Positions 35,161-46,906 of a stretch of DNA of 64,000 nt are shown in pieces; the stretch's first letter is position 1, and every line of letters begins with the position of its first letter. The notes under the pieces are model-generated. The model did not search any database. It was given only the letters and a program-made list of their open reading frames with translations, and was not told the origin of the DNA. Position numbers and translations under genes: made by a program. The stretch comes from Halovivax gelatinilyticus (lineage in GTDB: Archaea > Halobacteriota > Halobacteria > Halobacteriales > Natrialbaceae). The stretch is taken from contig NZ_CP101322.1 of NCBI RefSeq assembly GCF_024300625.1, positions 1,749,992-1,813,991 on the forward strand, written 5' to 3'.

Positions 35161-36318
35161 ATGACTCATCTCGATCGAGCCCTTGATCGACGGACCGTTT
35201 TGACGATGACCGGGGCGGGTGCGCTGGCCACGCTTGCCGGTTGTATCGGCTCTAGCGACGAAGACGACGAGGCGCCGTCAACACCCGACGAGTCGGAGAG
35301 CGGATCCGGCGACGACGGTCCGCTGACCGACTACGACTACACCGCGCCGCCGCCGATCGTCGACCTCCACGAGCAGGGCTACGAGTCGACGCTCAAGACC
35401 GTCCCGGCCCGTCACCAGTTAGTGGCCGACGGAGCCGAAGGGGGACCGATCACGCTGGAGGAAGTCTGGGCGTTCCAGGCCGACGATCACGCGCCGAGTG
35501 TTCCGGGGCCGATTTATCGGGTTCCTGAAGGAGAGACCGTCGAACTCACCTACGAGAACACGGAACACAACCACGACCACACGCTTCACGTACACGCGGT
35601 AAACAAATCGTGGCACGACGACGGCGCACCCGACACGACGGGCCACGAGATGGTCCACCCCGGAGAGTCGGGAATCTACACGATCGAGGCCGACGTCCCG
35701 GGGACGCACTTCTATCACTGTCACGTCCAGACGGACACGCACCTCGAAATGGGAATGTACGGCATCTTCCACGTCATCCCCGAAGATCGCGAGAAACCCG
35801 ACCGCGAGTACTTCCTGACGATCCGTGACTGGGACACCCGCCTCCACGACCAGTACGCCGGCGGCGATTCGGAGTACGATCCGGTTGATCGACGGACCGA
35901 CACCTACACGATCAACGGCCGGTGCGCCCCGACGACGTTCCACCCCGAACTCGGGACCCCGCTCATCGTCGAGGAGGGCGAGCGGGTCAGACTGCACGTC
36001 GTCAACGCCGGCTACGATTCTCATCCGTTCCACACCCACCGTCACCGCTTCCAGACGGTCCGGAAAGACGGCGGTCGGATCGACCCAGTCGCCCGTCACG
36101 ACGAGGACGTGGTCACCATCGGACCCGCCGAGCGATACACGATCGAGTTCGACGCCGACGCAGAGCCCGGGCTGTACCCAGTCCACTGTCACAAGGTCGA
36201 CCACGTCACGAACCAGGGCGTCTACGCCGGCGGGATGTTGACCTCCATCGTCTACGAATCCGCGATGGAGACGGAGGAGTTCGCGGCCGTCATGGACGAG
36301 GCCGGCTTCGAGGGCTAA
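35161..36318 (+). CDS. Two-domain multicopper oxidase, Tat lipoprotein
   Basis: 385 residues. A twin-arginine signal (DRRTVLTMTG) and lipobox LAGC with Cys28 predict export and lipid anchoring, followed by an acidic linker (31-57). Two cupredoxin domains are visible. Domain 1 has HVH (143-145), H183 and HCH (186-188) with H194 and M197/M199. Domain 2 has HPFHTH (288-293) and HCH (342-344) with H348. Both domains therefore carry a Cys-containing type 1-like motif plus His pairs for a trinuclear centre. This resembles two-domain laccase/nitrite-reductase ancestors. Likely an extracellular copper oxidase, with Cu, Mn or phenolic substrates possible. Confidence 0.87.
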   Translation: MTHLDRALDRRTVLTMTGAGALATLAGCIGSSDEDDEAPSTPDESESGSGDDGPLTDYDYTAPPPIVDLHEQGYESTLKTVPARHQLVADGAEGGPITLEEVWAFQADDHAPSVPGPIYRVPEGETVELTYENTEHNHDHTLHVHAVNKSWHDDGAPDTTGHEMVHPGESGIYTIEADVPGTHFYHCHVQTDTHLEMGMYGIFHVIPEDREKPDREYFLTIRDWDTRLHDQYAGGDSEYDPVDRRTDTYTINGRCAPTTFHPELGTPLIVEEGERVRLHVVNAGYDSHPFHTHRHRFQTVRKDGGRIDPVARHDEDVVTIGPAERYTIEFDADAEPGLYPVHCHKVDHVTNQGVYAGGMLTSIVYESAMETEEFAAVMDEAGFEG

Positions 36319-36353
36319 CTGACCGATCGTTTTCTGACCGCGAACGAGTTCGC

Positions 36354-36647
36354 TTACTGAACGTACAACGAGTAGGCGATCACCAGAAAGCCGATCAGGA
36401 CGAGCACGCTCTCGACGAGAACGCCGAATTCGAGGCTGACGTCGAGAATTTCGTGGAGCAAGCCGGCGAAGGCGAGTCCGAGCGTGACCAGCCCGAATCC
36501 GGTCGCCAGCAGTCCGAGGGCCCGTTGTCTGGTTCGTCGATACGCCTTGAACGCGAAGTAGGTGATCACGCCACCGACGATCAGGACGAGCGTCTTCACG
36601 ACGGCCAGGGCGATGGTCACCTCCGTTGTAGCTGTGTATAGGCTCAT
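36354..36647 (-). CDS. DUF7521-like three-helix membrane protein
   Basis: A 97-residue protein from ATG 36647 (MSLYTATTEV), with three hydrophobic segments and the pattern VLIVGGVITYFAFKAYRRT followed by LGLLATGFGLVTLG. This matches a haloarchaeal family of small membrane proteins found next to wHTH regulators. The start codon overlaps the stop of the upstream regulator by 4 bp (ATGA). The function is unknown; it may sense or act with the regulator. Confidence 0.75.
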   Translation of the reverse strand: MSLYTATTEVTIALAVVKTLVLIVGGVITYFAFKAYRRTRQRALGLLATGFGLVTLGLAFAGLLHEILDVSLEFGVLVESVLVLIGFLVIAYSLYVQ

Positions 36648-37021
36648 GTTTCTCGTCTGACCTCCGACCACAGATCGGCGAGTCGTTCGTCGGCCGTTCG
36701 GGCGGGCCGCTCGACTGCGACGTCGAGGGTGTGGTCTTCGTCCATGGTAATTCTGATCTCTTCGAACGCGATCGAGTACTTACTCGCGTGGTGACCGTCC
36801 CGTCGTATCTCGGTCGACTCCTCGAGCAGCGTCGCGTCCGTGAGCTGCTCTAACTTTCGATAGAGCGTCGACTGGGGGATGTCACATCGCTCCTGTATCT
36901 CCGCGGCCGTCAGCGGCGTTTCGAGCGCGCGGATGATCTCGCGACAGTCCGGATCGTCGAGCGCCGCACAGACTTCGGCGGCAGAAGGTTCGTTCGTGGA
37001 TGCGAGCGGATCCCGGACCAT
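36644..37021 (-). CDS. Winged helix-turn-helix transcriptional regulator
   Basis: A 125-residue ArsR-like wHTH protein. DNA-binding helices lie in CREIIRALETPLTAAEIQERCDIPQSTLYRKLEQL, read in blocks, and are followed by a beta wing (DGHHASKYSI) and an acidic C-terminal strand region. ATG 37021 (MVRDPLAST) is preferred; an in-frame GTG at 37078 would add 19 residues. It is coupled to the DUF7521-like gene. It converges with the multicopper oxidase gene, so regulation of that gene is possible but not shown. Confidence 0.8.
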   Translation of the reverse strand: MVRDPLASTNEPSAAEVCAALDDPDCREIIRALETPLTAAEIQERCDIPQSTLYRKLEQLTDATLLEESTEIRRDGHHASKYSIAFEEIRITMDEDHTLDVAVERPARTADERLADLWSEVRRET

Positions 37022-37388
37022 TCGTACGGGGCTTCTCACCGCCCCCTCATAGTCGCGTCGGTGACGAACAACGCTCACAGTGGCCCGAATCGAACGTATT
37101 CGGCTCTCTCACTCTCGTCTGAACCAGCGAGTGGCGTGCGTGGAAACTGTTCTCGCATTCGAGCCCTCGAACGAAGCGCCCTTACGCGCGCGTGACCGAG
37201 CGTACGACGCGCGGGTATCATCCGATCAGACCAGACCTACGAGGGCGGCGTGACCGATCGGCCTCCGCCCGCGCGATACTACTCCTGATGGCGCCGTCGT
37301 CGGGTACCGGACCAGTACGCTTCAGCTCAGGTAGCCTGACAGCGTCCAGTAGACGAATCTCGCCGGCCAAACGTGGTTGTCATTCACA
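37022..37388. other. Non-coding region upstream of the rRNA promoters
   Basis: About 370 bp between the regulator gene and the first rRNA promoter. Short frames exist, but none has a family feature. No RNA or repeat is recognised. Confidence 0.4.
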
Positions 37389-37394
37389 TACACA

Positions 37395-37402
37395 TTTATA
37401 TA
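37395..37402 (+). promoter_or_regulatory. rRNA operon promoter P1 (TATA box)
   Basis: tttatata within cacatttatatacacc, the most distal of five core-promoter-like elements before 16S. Confidence 0.5.
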
Positions 37403-37475
37403 CACCACCACGTCCGGCCGTACGTGCAAAACCGTGCCATGGTAGCGGGATGCGAAGCGCCGTTCGTTCGACGGC

Positions 37476-37483
37476 GTTATATA
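37476..37483 (+). promoter_or_regulatory. rRNA operon promoter P2
   Basis: gttatata follows gttcgacggc, matching the TTCGA...TTA layout of haloarchaeal rRNA promoters. A downstream block, atccgatagaatgcgaacg, recurs in altered form after P4. Confidence 0.6.
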
Positions 37484-37640
37484 GGGACCCGGCCATCCGA
37501 TAGAATGCGAACGACGTGGCGCACACCGCCACTCCCTCTGGCCGCGACCCGGCACGGAGGTAGGAACCATCCACCCTCGTCGACGGGTCGGCCGTCACGG
37601 TGGGCAACTGGAACTAGGCCTTGCGGTCGAAGACGATGCC

Positions 37641-37649
37641 CTTATATAC
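37641..37649 (+). promoter_or_regulatory. rRNA operon promoter P3
   Basis: cttatatac preceded by gtcgaagacgatgc, sharing the gatgccctta context with P4. Confidence 0.65.
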
Positions 37650-37722
37650 TCTGGGCGTCTACCAATAGTTCCACGATGTCCGTTCCGGATGCGACTTCCG
37701 GGACGACTTCGATCCGTTGCCC

Positions 37723-37730
37723 TTAAGTGT
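37723..37730 (+). promoter_or_regulatory. rRNA operon promoter P4
   Basis: ttcgatccgttgcccttaag closely matches the conserved haloarchaeal rRNA promoter (TTCGA, then GCCCTTAAGT). Confidence 0.75.
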
Positions 37731-37813
37731 ACGAGGGCACTCGGATGGAATGCAAACGTGTGATCGCCGGTGCGACTCTCGTGCCGGTGGTCGGACGGTT
37801 CCGCTTCGAAGGG

Positions 37814-37821
37814 GTTAAGTA
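37814..37821 (+). promoter_or_regulatory. rRNA operon promoter P5 (proximal)
   Basis: cttcgaaggggttaagtacc, again a TTCGA plus TTAAGT element, about 210 bp before 16S. The GGGG-TTAAGTA-CCCC surround is self-complementary. Confidence 0.6.
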
Positions 37822-37903
37822 CCCCTCGGAGGGTAGGAATACGTCCGAAGGAAATGAGGATTCCACCCCTGCGGTCCGCCGTAAAGATGGAATCTGATGT
37901 TAG

Positions 37904-37931
37904 CCTCGACAGTTCGGTGACGCTCGATCGG
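37904..37931 (+). other. 16S processing stem, 5' strand
   Basis: 37904-37915 pairs with 39582-39593 and 37922-37931 with 39566-39575, both perfectly. Between them GGT can pair with ACC, leaving 3-nt bulges GAC and TTT. This is the bulge-helix-bulge layout cut by archaeal splicing endonuclease to free pre-16S. Confidence 0.8.
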
Positions 37932-38003
37932 TCGGTCCGATCTGATCACCGAACCTAGACCAAGTTACGTGTGAGTGTGAACTATACATTCACCGCCAAA
38001 CCT

Positions 38004-38020
38004 CCCTGGCTTCGCCAGGG
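38004..38020 (+). other. Hairpin just before mature 16S
   Basis: CCCTGGC and GCCAGGG form a 7-bp stem around TTC, ending 6 nt before the 16S start; probably part of pre-rRNA folding or end trimming. Confidence 0.5.
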
Positions 38021-38026
38021 GATAGC

Positions 38027-39499
<1,473 letters not shown>

Positions 39500-39565
39500 A
39501 CTGATCGGGACTGGGGCGACGCCCCAGCCCACTATCGGTCTGCGTTCGCACGATCGCCGTTTCGG

Positions 39566-39593
39566 CCGATCGAGCACCTTTGAACTGTCGAGG
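39566..39593 (+). other. 16S processing stem, 3' strand
   Basis: Complementary partner of 37904-37931; see that entry for pairing. It lies 66 nt after the mature 16S end and before tRNA-Ala. Confidence 0.8.
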
Positions 39594-39619
39594 CTAACGA
39601 ATCCCCTCTCTCGAGGGGT

Positions 39620-39691
39620 GGGCCCATAGCTCAGTGGGAGAGTGCCTCCTTTGCAAGGAGGATGCCCTGGGTTCGAATCCCAGTGGGTCCA
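39620..39691 (+). tRNA. tRNA-Ala (TGC) in the 16S-23S spacer
   Basis: Acceptor strands GGGCCCA and TGGGTCC close the molecule with discriminator A39691. The anticodon loop TTTGCAA gives TGC at 39652-39654, and the T-loop is GGTTCGAATCC. No intron and no encoded CCA. Its location is the standard euryarchaeal spacer position. Confidence 0.97.
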
Positions 39692-39721
39692 TGTCTCGGG
39701 TGATGATCGTGAACCGATCCC

Positions 39722-39729
39722 CTTAAGTG
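39722..39729 (+). promoter_or_regulatory. Internal promoter in the 16S-23S spacer
   Basis: gaaccgatccccttaagtgg resembles P4 before 16S (CCCTTAAGTG core). It lies between tRNA-Ala and 23S and could supply extra 23S-5S transcripts. Confidence 0.55.
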
Positions 39730-39835
39730 GGTGACGGCGCTACGATTTGATCCCGACGAACCGATGCACCACTCCGCGCAAGCGTGGGTGGGAAGGGTTG
39801 ATGCACGCCGGCCGTCTACCGGCGCTGCAAATGAG

Positions 39836-39882
39836 ACTGTGTGTACGTGTAGTCCAGGCGTCCACTGGACCCGTTCCCGGGT
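39836..39882 (+). other. 23S processing stem, 5' strand
   Basis: ACTGTGT and TACGTGTAGTCCAG (39836-39857) pair with 42888-42910, and CTGGACCCGTT-CCGGGT (39865-39882) with 42863-42880 apart from one mismatch. The unpaired 39858-39864 and 42881-42887 segments, with a short GCG/CGC helix, form a bulge-helix-bulge site for excision of pre-23S. Confidence 0.8.
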
Positions 39883-39927
39883 CACAATTCGTTACACCTC
39901 TGGTGTAACACACCGATCCGTAAGAAC

Positions 39928-42844
<2,917 letters not shown>

Positions 42845-42862
42845 TTCGCATGGATCTACTGT

Positions 42863-42910
42863 ACCCGGAAACGGGTCCAGGCGCTATCTGGACTACACGT
42901 ATGACACAGT
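42863..42910 (+). other. 23S processing stem, 3' strand
   Basis: Complement of 39836-39882; its distal part runs up to the t-element in front of 5S. Confidence 0.8.
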
Positions 42911-42915
42911 CACCA

Positions 42916-42979
42916 CCGATACTGGGAACTCGGATCGCAATGGCGATCCGAGAGAGCGGTTCGAATCCGTTGATCGGCA
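42916..42979 (+). other. tRNA-like t-element upstream of 5S rRNA
   Basis: An acceptor-like stem CCGAT/ATCGG (42916-42920 with 42973-42977) encloses a perfect 10-bp hairpin (42929-42938 with 42943-42952, loop AATG) and a T-arm with GCGG-TTCGAAT-CCGT at 42956-42970. It ends directly at the 5S start. In Haloferax volcanii such t-elements direct 5S maturation by tRNA-processing enzymes. Confidence 0.75.
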
Positions 42980-43101
42980 TTAAGGCGGCCACAGCGGTGG
43001 GGCAACACCCGTACCCATTCCGAACACGGAAGTTAAGCCCACCTGCGTGTCGGCCAGTACTGGAGTGGGAGACCCTCTGGGAACTCCGATTCGCCGCCTC
43101 C
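42980..43101 (+). rRNA. 5S ribosomal RNA
   Basis: 122 nt from TTAAGGCGGCCACAGCGG to TTCGCCGCCTCC. The terminal helix GGCGGCC/CGCCGCC, the CCCGTACCCATTCCGAACACG loop region and the AGTACTGGAGTG segment all match haloarchaeal 5S. The 5' end may be 42980 or 42981. Confidence 0.97.
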
Positions 43102-43112
43102 ATTCATACTGA

Positions 43113-43132
43113 GCGATCCCGTCTGGGATCGC
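43113..43132 (+). terminator. Hairpin after 5S
   Basis: GCGATCCC and GGGATCGC form a perfect 8-bp stem with loop GTCT, starting 12 nt after 5S; likely 3' trimming or a pre-terminator structure. Confidence 0.45.
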
Positions 43133-43139
43133 CACATTA

Positions 43140-43172
43140 CCCTCACACAGCACCGGCTGTGTGGGGGTTTTT
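43140..43172 (+). terminator. rRNA operon terminator
   Basis: CCCTCACACAGC pairs with GCTGTGTGGGGG (12 bp, one T-G pair) around ACCG and is followed by TTTTT at 43168-43172. This fits both stem-loop and T-tract termination. Confidence 0.7.
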
Positions 43173-43236
43173 GTATTTATACTGGTGTCGCCGTGGCCGT
43201 CCCACAACGGCACCGTTGTCAGCTGTTCAATCGAAG

Positions 43237-43245
43237 TATATTTAC
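43237..43245 (+). promoter_or_regulatory. TATA box for the GNAT gene
   Basis: tatatttac lies about 25 bp before ATG 43267 and fits a leaderless transcript. Confidence 0.5.
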
Positions 43246-43266
43246 ATACTGTACCGAAGTTCGGAT

Positions 43267-43791
43267 ATGCAGATACGTCGCTTGTCTTCGGATGACGCGG
43301 CCGTCGCTCGGTACGTCGAGGAACTGTGGATTCCGTATCACCGGGACATGGGTGCGGTCGTCGAGTCCCACGAGCTCGTCGAAGACGAAGATACCGTACG
43401 CGAGGTAACCGAGTACCTGGCGGGCGGTCTCGACTCGAGCGAGCGCTACTTGTGGATCGCGATCGAAGGGGCAAGCGATCCGTTCGCCCGAATCGATACC
43501 ATCGACGGGACGTTCGCCGGGTTTTTGCTGGGTGCCGTGGAGTCTTCGCCGCCGACGTTCGACTGGCCAGACCGGTTCTTAATTGGCGATCTCTTCGTTC
43601 GAGAGTCCTATCGCGGATCTGGATTGGCCGAGACGCTCCTCGCGCGCGCCGCCGATCAGGCCCGTGAGGACGGCTGTTCGGAACTGGCGCTGGATGTGGA
43701 CGTGGACAACGAGCGAGCGCGTGCGTTCTACGAGAAGATGGGCTTCGAGACGGAACGGCATCGAATGCGGCTTGCGACAGCGCAGGTGTGA
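43267..43791 (+). CDS. GNAT family N-acetyltransferase
   Basis: A 174-residue single GNAT domain: MQIRRLSSDD at the N-terminus, the acceptor beta strand FLIGDLFVRESY, then the acetyl-CoA pyrophosphate loop RGSGLAETLL and the terminal FYEKMGFETERHRM. It transfers an acetyl group from acetyl-CoA to an unknown amine or protein. ATG 43267 is set by the TATA box; the upstream frame runs into the 23S/5S region and is not coding. Monocistronic between the rRNA operon and tRNA-Cys. Confidence 0.88.
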   Translation: MQIRRLSSDDAAVARYVEELWIPYHRDMGAVVESHELVEDEDTVREVTEYLAGGLDSSERYLWIAIEGASDPFARIDTIDGTFAGFLLGAVESSPPTFDWPDRFLIGDLFVRESYRGSGLAETLLARAADQAREDGCSELALDVDVDNERARAFYEKMGFETERHRMRLATAQV

Positions 43792-43947
43792 ACGATTCTC
43801 GACGGAGCACTCGGACGACGCTCCGTGCGGGTTCTTGATGGCCCGGTTCGGTTACGTCGATCCGCGCGAGCTCGGAGTGACGGTGGTCGTCGGTGTCACC
43901 GGTTGATCCGATGGGCTTAAGCGATCAAGGCGGATAGCATAGAGTGC

Positions 43948-44024
43948 GCCAAGGTGGCAGAGTCCGGCCGAACGCATCCGCCTGCAGAGCGGAACCCCCG
44001 CCGGTTCAAATCCGGCCCTTGGCT
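43948..44024 (+). tRNA. tRNA-Cys (GCA)
   Basis: GCCAAGG and CCTTGGC close the acceptor stem with discriminator T44024. The anticodon loop CTGCAGA between CCGC and GCGG gives GCA, and the T-arm is GCCGG-TTCAAAT-CCGGC. No encoded CCA or intron. tRNA-Cys commonly follows haloarchaeal rRNA operons; here a GNAT gene has come between. Confidence 0.95.
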
Positions 44025-44103
44025 CTTCTGCGAGCGACGAATCGTCGCGAGCGAGAGCAAGACGTCGATTTGAGCCCAGCGAACGATCGAAGCGAGTTTG
44101 CGC

Positions 44104-44126
44104 GGTTCAAATCCGGCCCTTGGCTT
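44104..44126 (+). repeat. Exact 23-bp copy of the tRNA-Cys 3' end
   Basis: cggttcaaatccggcccttg plus gct repeats 44002-44024 (T-arm and acceptor strand) without a mismatch, 102 bp downstream of the original. tRNA 3' ends are classic integrase attachment sites. Confidence 0.8.
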
Positions 44127-44213
44127 CTTGCGCCGATCGAAGGTGAGGAGCAGAAGCCAGATGAGGATTTGAATCCTATCAGTCGCGCGCAGCGAAGCGA
44201 GTACGTCTGAGTC

Positions 44214-44230
44214 CGGTTCAAACCCGGCCC
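44214..44230 (+). repeat. Decayed copy of the tRNA-Cys 3' end
   Basis: cggttcaaacccggccc matches the tRNA at 16 of 17 positions and then diverges (gttgcg). It is the third member of the series, 110 bp after the second. Confidence 0.65.
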
Positions 44231-44418
44231 GTTGCGCGAAGAGCGTTACTTCTCCGATATGTGTACGTATGGATCGCCGGGTGTTGCAGTCCTGCTAGGG
44301 TCGCCGTGGTAGCCACCGGCGGCCAGGCCAACCGCCGACGAGCGGGCGAGTGCGTTCGAGTCACGTACACGCACTGGCGGTAGTTCGCGGTGCGTCTTCC
44401 GAACGACGTTCCCGACGA

Positions 44419-45246
44419 CTATCGGGTTGCGGTGACGACGTAGGATTCCATCGGCGAGACGATTCCGTCGTCGTCGACGTACTGTCTCATCTCGTCTTCG
44501 ACGTCTCGGAGGAGGTCGTCTCGGGTGGCTCGGTCGACGGCCGCGATCGGTTCGGAAAGCGGGGAGCTCGCCGCTTCGCGTCGAACGAACGCCTCGACGG
44601 ACGGATAGCGGATGGAGCCGATCTCGACGGTGATCGATACGTCGTCGAATCCCGCATCCAGAACGAGGGTTCGCACGTCGGTTGCGTTCCAGTCGGGGAA
44701 CGGAGAGCGCATCATCGTCCCGGCTTCGTCGCCGACGTGTCGCTCTAAGGCCTCGGCTAGCACCGCGTACGCGGGGTGGTACTCGAGGGGCCGCCAGACG
44801 CTGAGTGTCAGAATTCCGGTTGGAGTGAGCACTCGCCTGATTTCTTCGACGGCAGCGGTCGGGTCGTCGACGAACTGAATCGATTGCTGCGCACAGACGG
44901 CGTCGAACTCTTCGTCGGGAAGCGGGAGGTCGGTCGCGTCGCCCCGTCGCCACTCGATCTGTGGTTGGCTGTCGGTCGCGGTTTCTTCCGCGACTGCGAG
45001 CATGCCGTCGTTGACGTCGAGTCCGACGACGCGTCCACTCGTCCCGACACGGGGTGCGGCCCGGCGGGCGACGATACCGGTTCCACAGCCGACGTCCAGG
45101 ACCCGGTCTCCGTCACTGATACCGCTGGTTTCGACGAGTTGGTCGGCCCACGGCGCGAACATCGGTGGTACCAGGTACCGCTCGTAGGCTTCGGAGGCGT
45201 TCTGTTCGAGTTGCCAGCCGGTCGGACGACGCGCGTGATCGGTCAT
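44419..45246 (-). CDS. Class I SAM-dependent methyltransferase
   Basis: 275 residues: SAM motif I VLDVGCGTGIVARR, acidic motif II GLDVND, motif post-I RGDATDLPLPDEEFD, and a VLTPTGILTLSVW strand. The layout matches the UbiE/Methyltransf_11 group acting on small molecules such as quinones or sterol-like lipids. ATG 45246 is the first in frame. The FilR1-type regulator gene ends about 105 bp upstream on the same strand, so co-regulation is possible. The substrate is unknown. Confidence 0.87.
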   Translation of the reverse strand: MTDHARRPTGWQLEQNASEAYERYLVPPMFAPWADQLVETSGISDGDRVLDVGCGTGIVARRAAPRVGTSGRVVGLDVNDGMLAVAEETATDSQPQIEWRRGDATDLPLPDEEFDAVCAQQSIQFVDDPTAAVEEIRRVLTPTGILTLSVWRPLEYHPAYAVLAEALERHVGDEAGTMMRSPFPDWNATDVRTLVLDAGFDDVSITVEIGSIRYPSVEAFVRREAASSPLSEPIAAVDRATRDDLLRDVEDEMRQYVDDDGIVSPMESYVVTATR

Positions 45247-45351
45247 GCTGATTCACCACGGAACCGACTCCGCTGGGAGTGAACGTATAAATGTCTAGTG
45301 AAATATTTCACGCCGTGAAAGCCCGGTCGGGCGTCTGGGGTCGGAGATGGA

Positions 45352-46170
45352 TCAGTGAAACGGTTCGACCGATTGAAGGTCGGTTTCGTCGTCGATCGTT
45401 CTGGCCTCGTTTCGGAGCTGTTCGTAGTGCGACCGCGCCCACGCCCGAAGGTCGTCGCTTTCGGTGTCGACGAGCGCCTGTAAGGCACCCGTGTTCGGGT
45501 CGTAACAGCAGAGACTGACGCGATCGTCGAACAGGCAGATGCCACACCGGTCGTCGAGCGGGAGGTCGTCGTGTACGAAGACGGTGTAGTTTGGTTGTGT
45601 CACCGTCTCTACGACCGTCTCTTCGTCCCACGAGAGTAGATCGTCTAACACGGTGGGCGGGTAGATGTACTCACACTCCAGACCGGTTCGGATCTGATCG
45701 AAGAACTCGGTTAAATTTCCCGATTTGAGAAGCGCCATACCGAATCCGGACATCGTTCTCGTCGCTTCGAGACACTCGGTGAGCCGTTCGATGGGCGTGA
45801 ACGGATAGCCGGGTCCGGGGTGAGAAACCACCACGTCGGTGAATAATTCGACGCTAAATCCGTCGATATCGTGCGGGAGCCACGGCCATACCTCGCGGAG
45901 TCGCCGCTGGTAGGCCATCGCGCGCTGAAACTGCCCAAATTGATCGGCGACGTACGCCCCCAGGTCGGTAATTCGGTAGGTCGTTCCGTCTCGTTCGATC
46001 CAGTGGCGATCCTGAAAGTCAGCGAGGATTCGGCCCATGGTCGGCGCGGATGCGCCCGTTTCGGCGCGGAGGTCGGTCCGATCGCGCGGACCGTCGGCTA
46101 GCGCTTCGAGTACGCCGATCCGGTGGGCCGAACTGACCAGAAACTCGATATCGTCTGTGGGCGAATTCAT
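45352..46170 (-). CDS. Helix-turn-helix regulator with FilR1 (DUF1724-like) domain
   Basis: A 272-residue regulator. An N-terminal winged helix (about 10-80) has RTDLRAETGASAPTMGRILADF, followed by a wing, IERDGTTYRITDLG. The C-terminal half resembles the methanogenesis regulator FilR1 middle domain (FVHDDLPLDDRCGICLFDDRVSLCCYD), a haloarchaeal family that often responds to small ligands. ATG 46170 (MNSPTDD) is preferred over the upstream ATG at 46191. It is divergent from the membrane gene at 46365 and upstream of the methyltransferase. Confidence 0.8.
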   Translation of the reverse strand: MNSPTDDIEFLVSSAHRIGVLEALADGPRDRTDLRAETGASAPTMGRILADFQDRHWIERDGTTYRITDLGAYVADQFGQFQRAMAYQRRLREVWPWLPHDIDGFSVELFTDVVVSHPGPGYPFTPIERLTECLEATRTMSGFGMALLKSGNLTEFFDQIRTGLECEYIYPPTVLDDLLSWDEETVVETVTQPNYTVFVHDDLPLDDRCGICLFDDRVSLCCYDPNTGALQALVDTESDDLRAWARSHYEQLRNEARTIDDETDLQSVEPFH

Positions 46171-46364
46171 GTTTATGCTATGTATTGGCATACAATACTC
46201 GTATAGCTACGGGGTCCCGTCGATTGTCGGCCGATTGATGCCGAGGAACGCGTTCTTCTTCGATTCGTCTCGTACCGATCGACCCGACGGCTGAGCGCTT
46301 TCGTGCGTGAATTTCTCTCGCCAAAACCGATGGCTTGATTGAGGAGCGATAGCCATCGGTGGGT

Positions 46365-46802
46365 ATGTCAACGACCGATAGTCTGTCGAACGAAGCGGGT
46401 GAGATGAGCGAGACGATGCTGACGGTCATCGGCTGGGGGTCGGCTGTCATGTACGTCGTCGTATTCACCGCCGTCGGCGAGCTCGCGCTGGAAGACGCCG
46501 TTTACGGGGCGGTCGCGGGTATCATTGCGGGTGTAGGTGCGTTCTTGTTCATGCCGTGGTTCCTCCAGCTCTCTGCCATCCAGAACGAGGCGGCCGACGA
46601 CGTGGCGTTTTCCGACGTCGTCGATCGGGCAACGGGAAGTACGCAACTCGGCGTGCTCGGGTTCGGCCTGGAGAGCGGGTCGATCCTGATGCTCGCCGCT
46701 GGCTTTGCGCTCGAGGAGCCGAATCTGCTCGTCGGTGCCGGCGCGGCGCTGGGTGGCGCGCTCGTCGTGTTCGCGCTAGGGTCGTTCGTCCTCGATCGGT
46801 GA
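46365..46802 (+). CDS. Hypothetical four-helix membrane protein
   Basis: 145 residues with hydrophobic segments at about 18-38, 45-68, 96-116 and 120-143 and a soluble loop (70-95) rich in acidic residues. No family is recognised. ATG 46365 is preferred to GTG 46359 two codons earlier. It lies 104 bp before the LUD gene on the same strand; co-transcription is possible. Confidence 0.65.
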   Translation: MSTTDSLSNEAGEMSETMLTVIGWGSAVMYVVVFTAVGELALEDAVYGAVAGIIAGVGAFLFMPWFLQLSAIQNEAADDVAFSDVVDRATGSTQLGVLGFGLESGSILMLAAGFALEEPNLLVGAGAALGGALVVFALGSFVLDR

Positions 46803-46906
46803 TTCTCCCGGGTGCCGTCGGTCGGCACGTTCGCCAACGGGCCCGCCGTGGGGAGCCTCTTGGGTCCCCGGCCCGTTTTATCCCACTGTGCGGTGTGCGT
46901 CGGCGT

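Larger units (their letters stand above)
44025..44418. other. Non-coding region with tRNA-Cys 3'-end copies
   Basis: 394 bp with no credible gene. The first 210 bp hold the two tRNA 3'-end copies listed separately and two gatttga blocks (44068, 44166) inversely complementary to the ttcaaatc in those copies. The rest (44237-44418) shows nothing recognisable. Confidence 0.6.
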
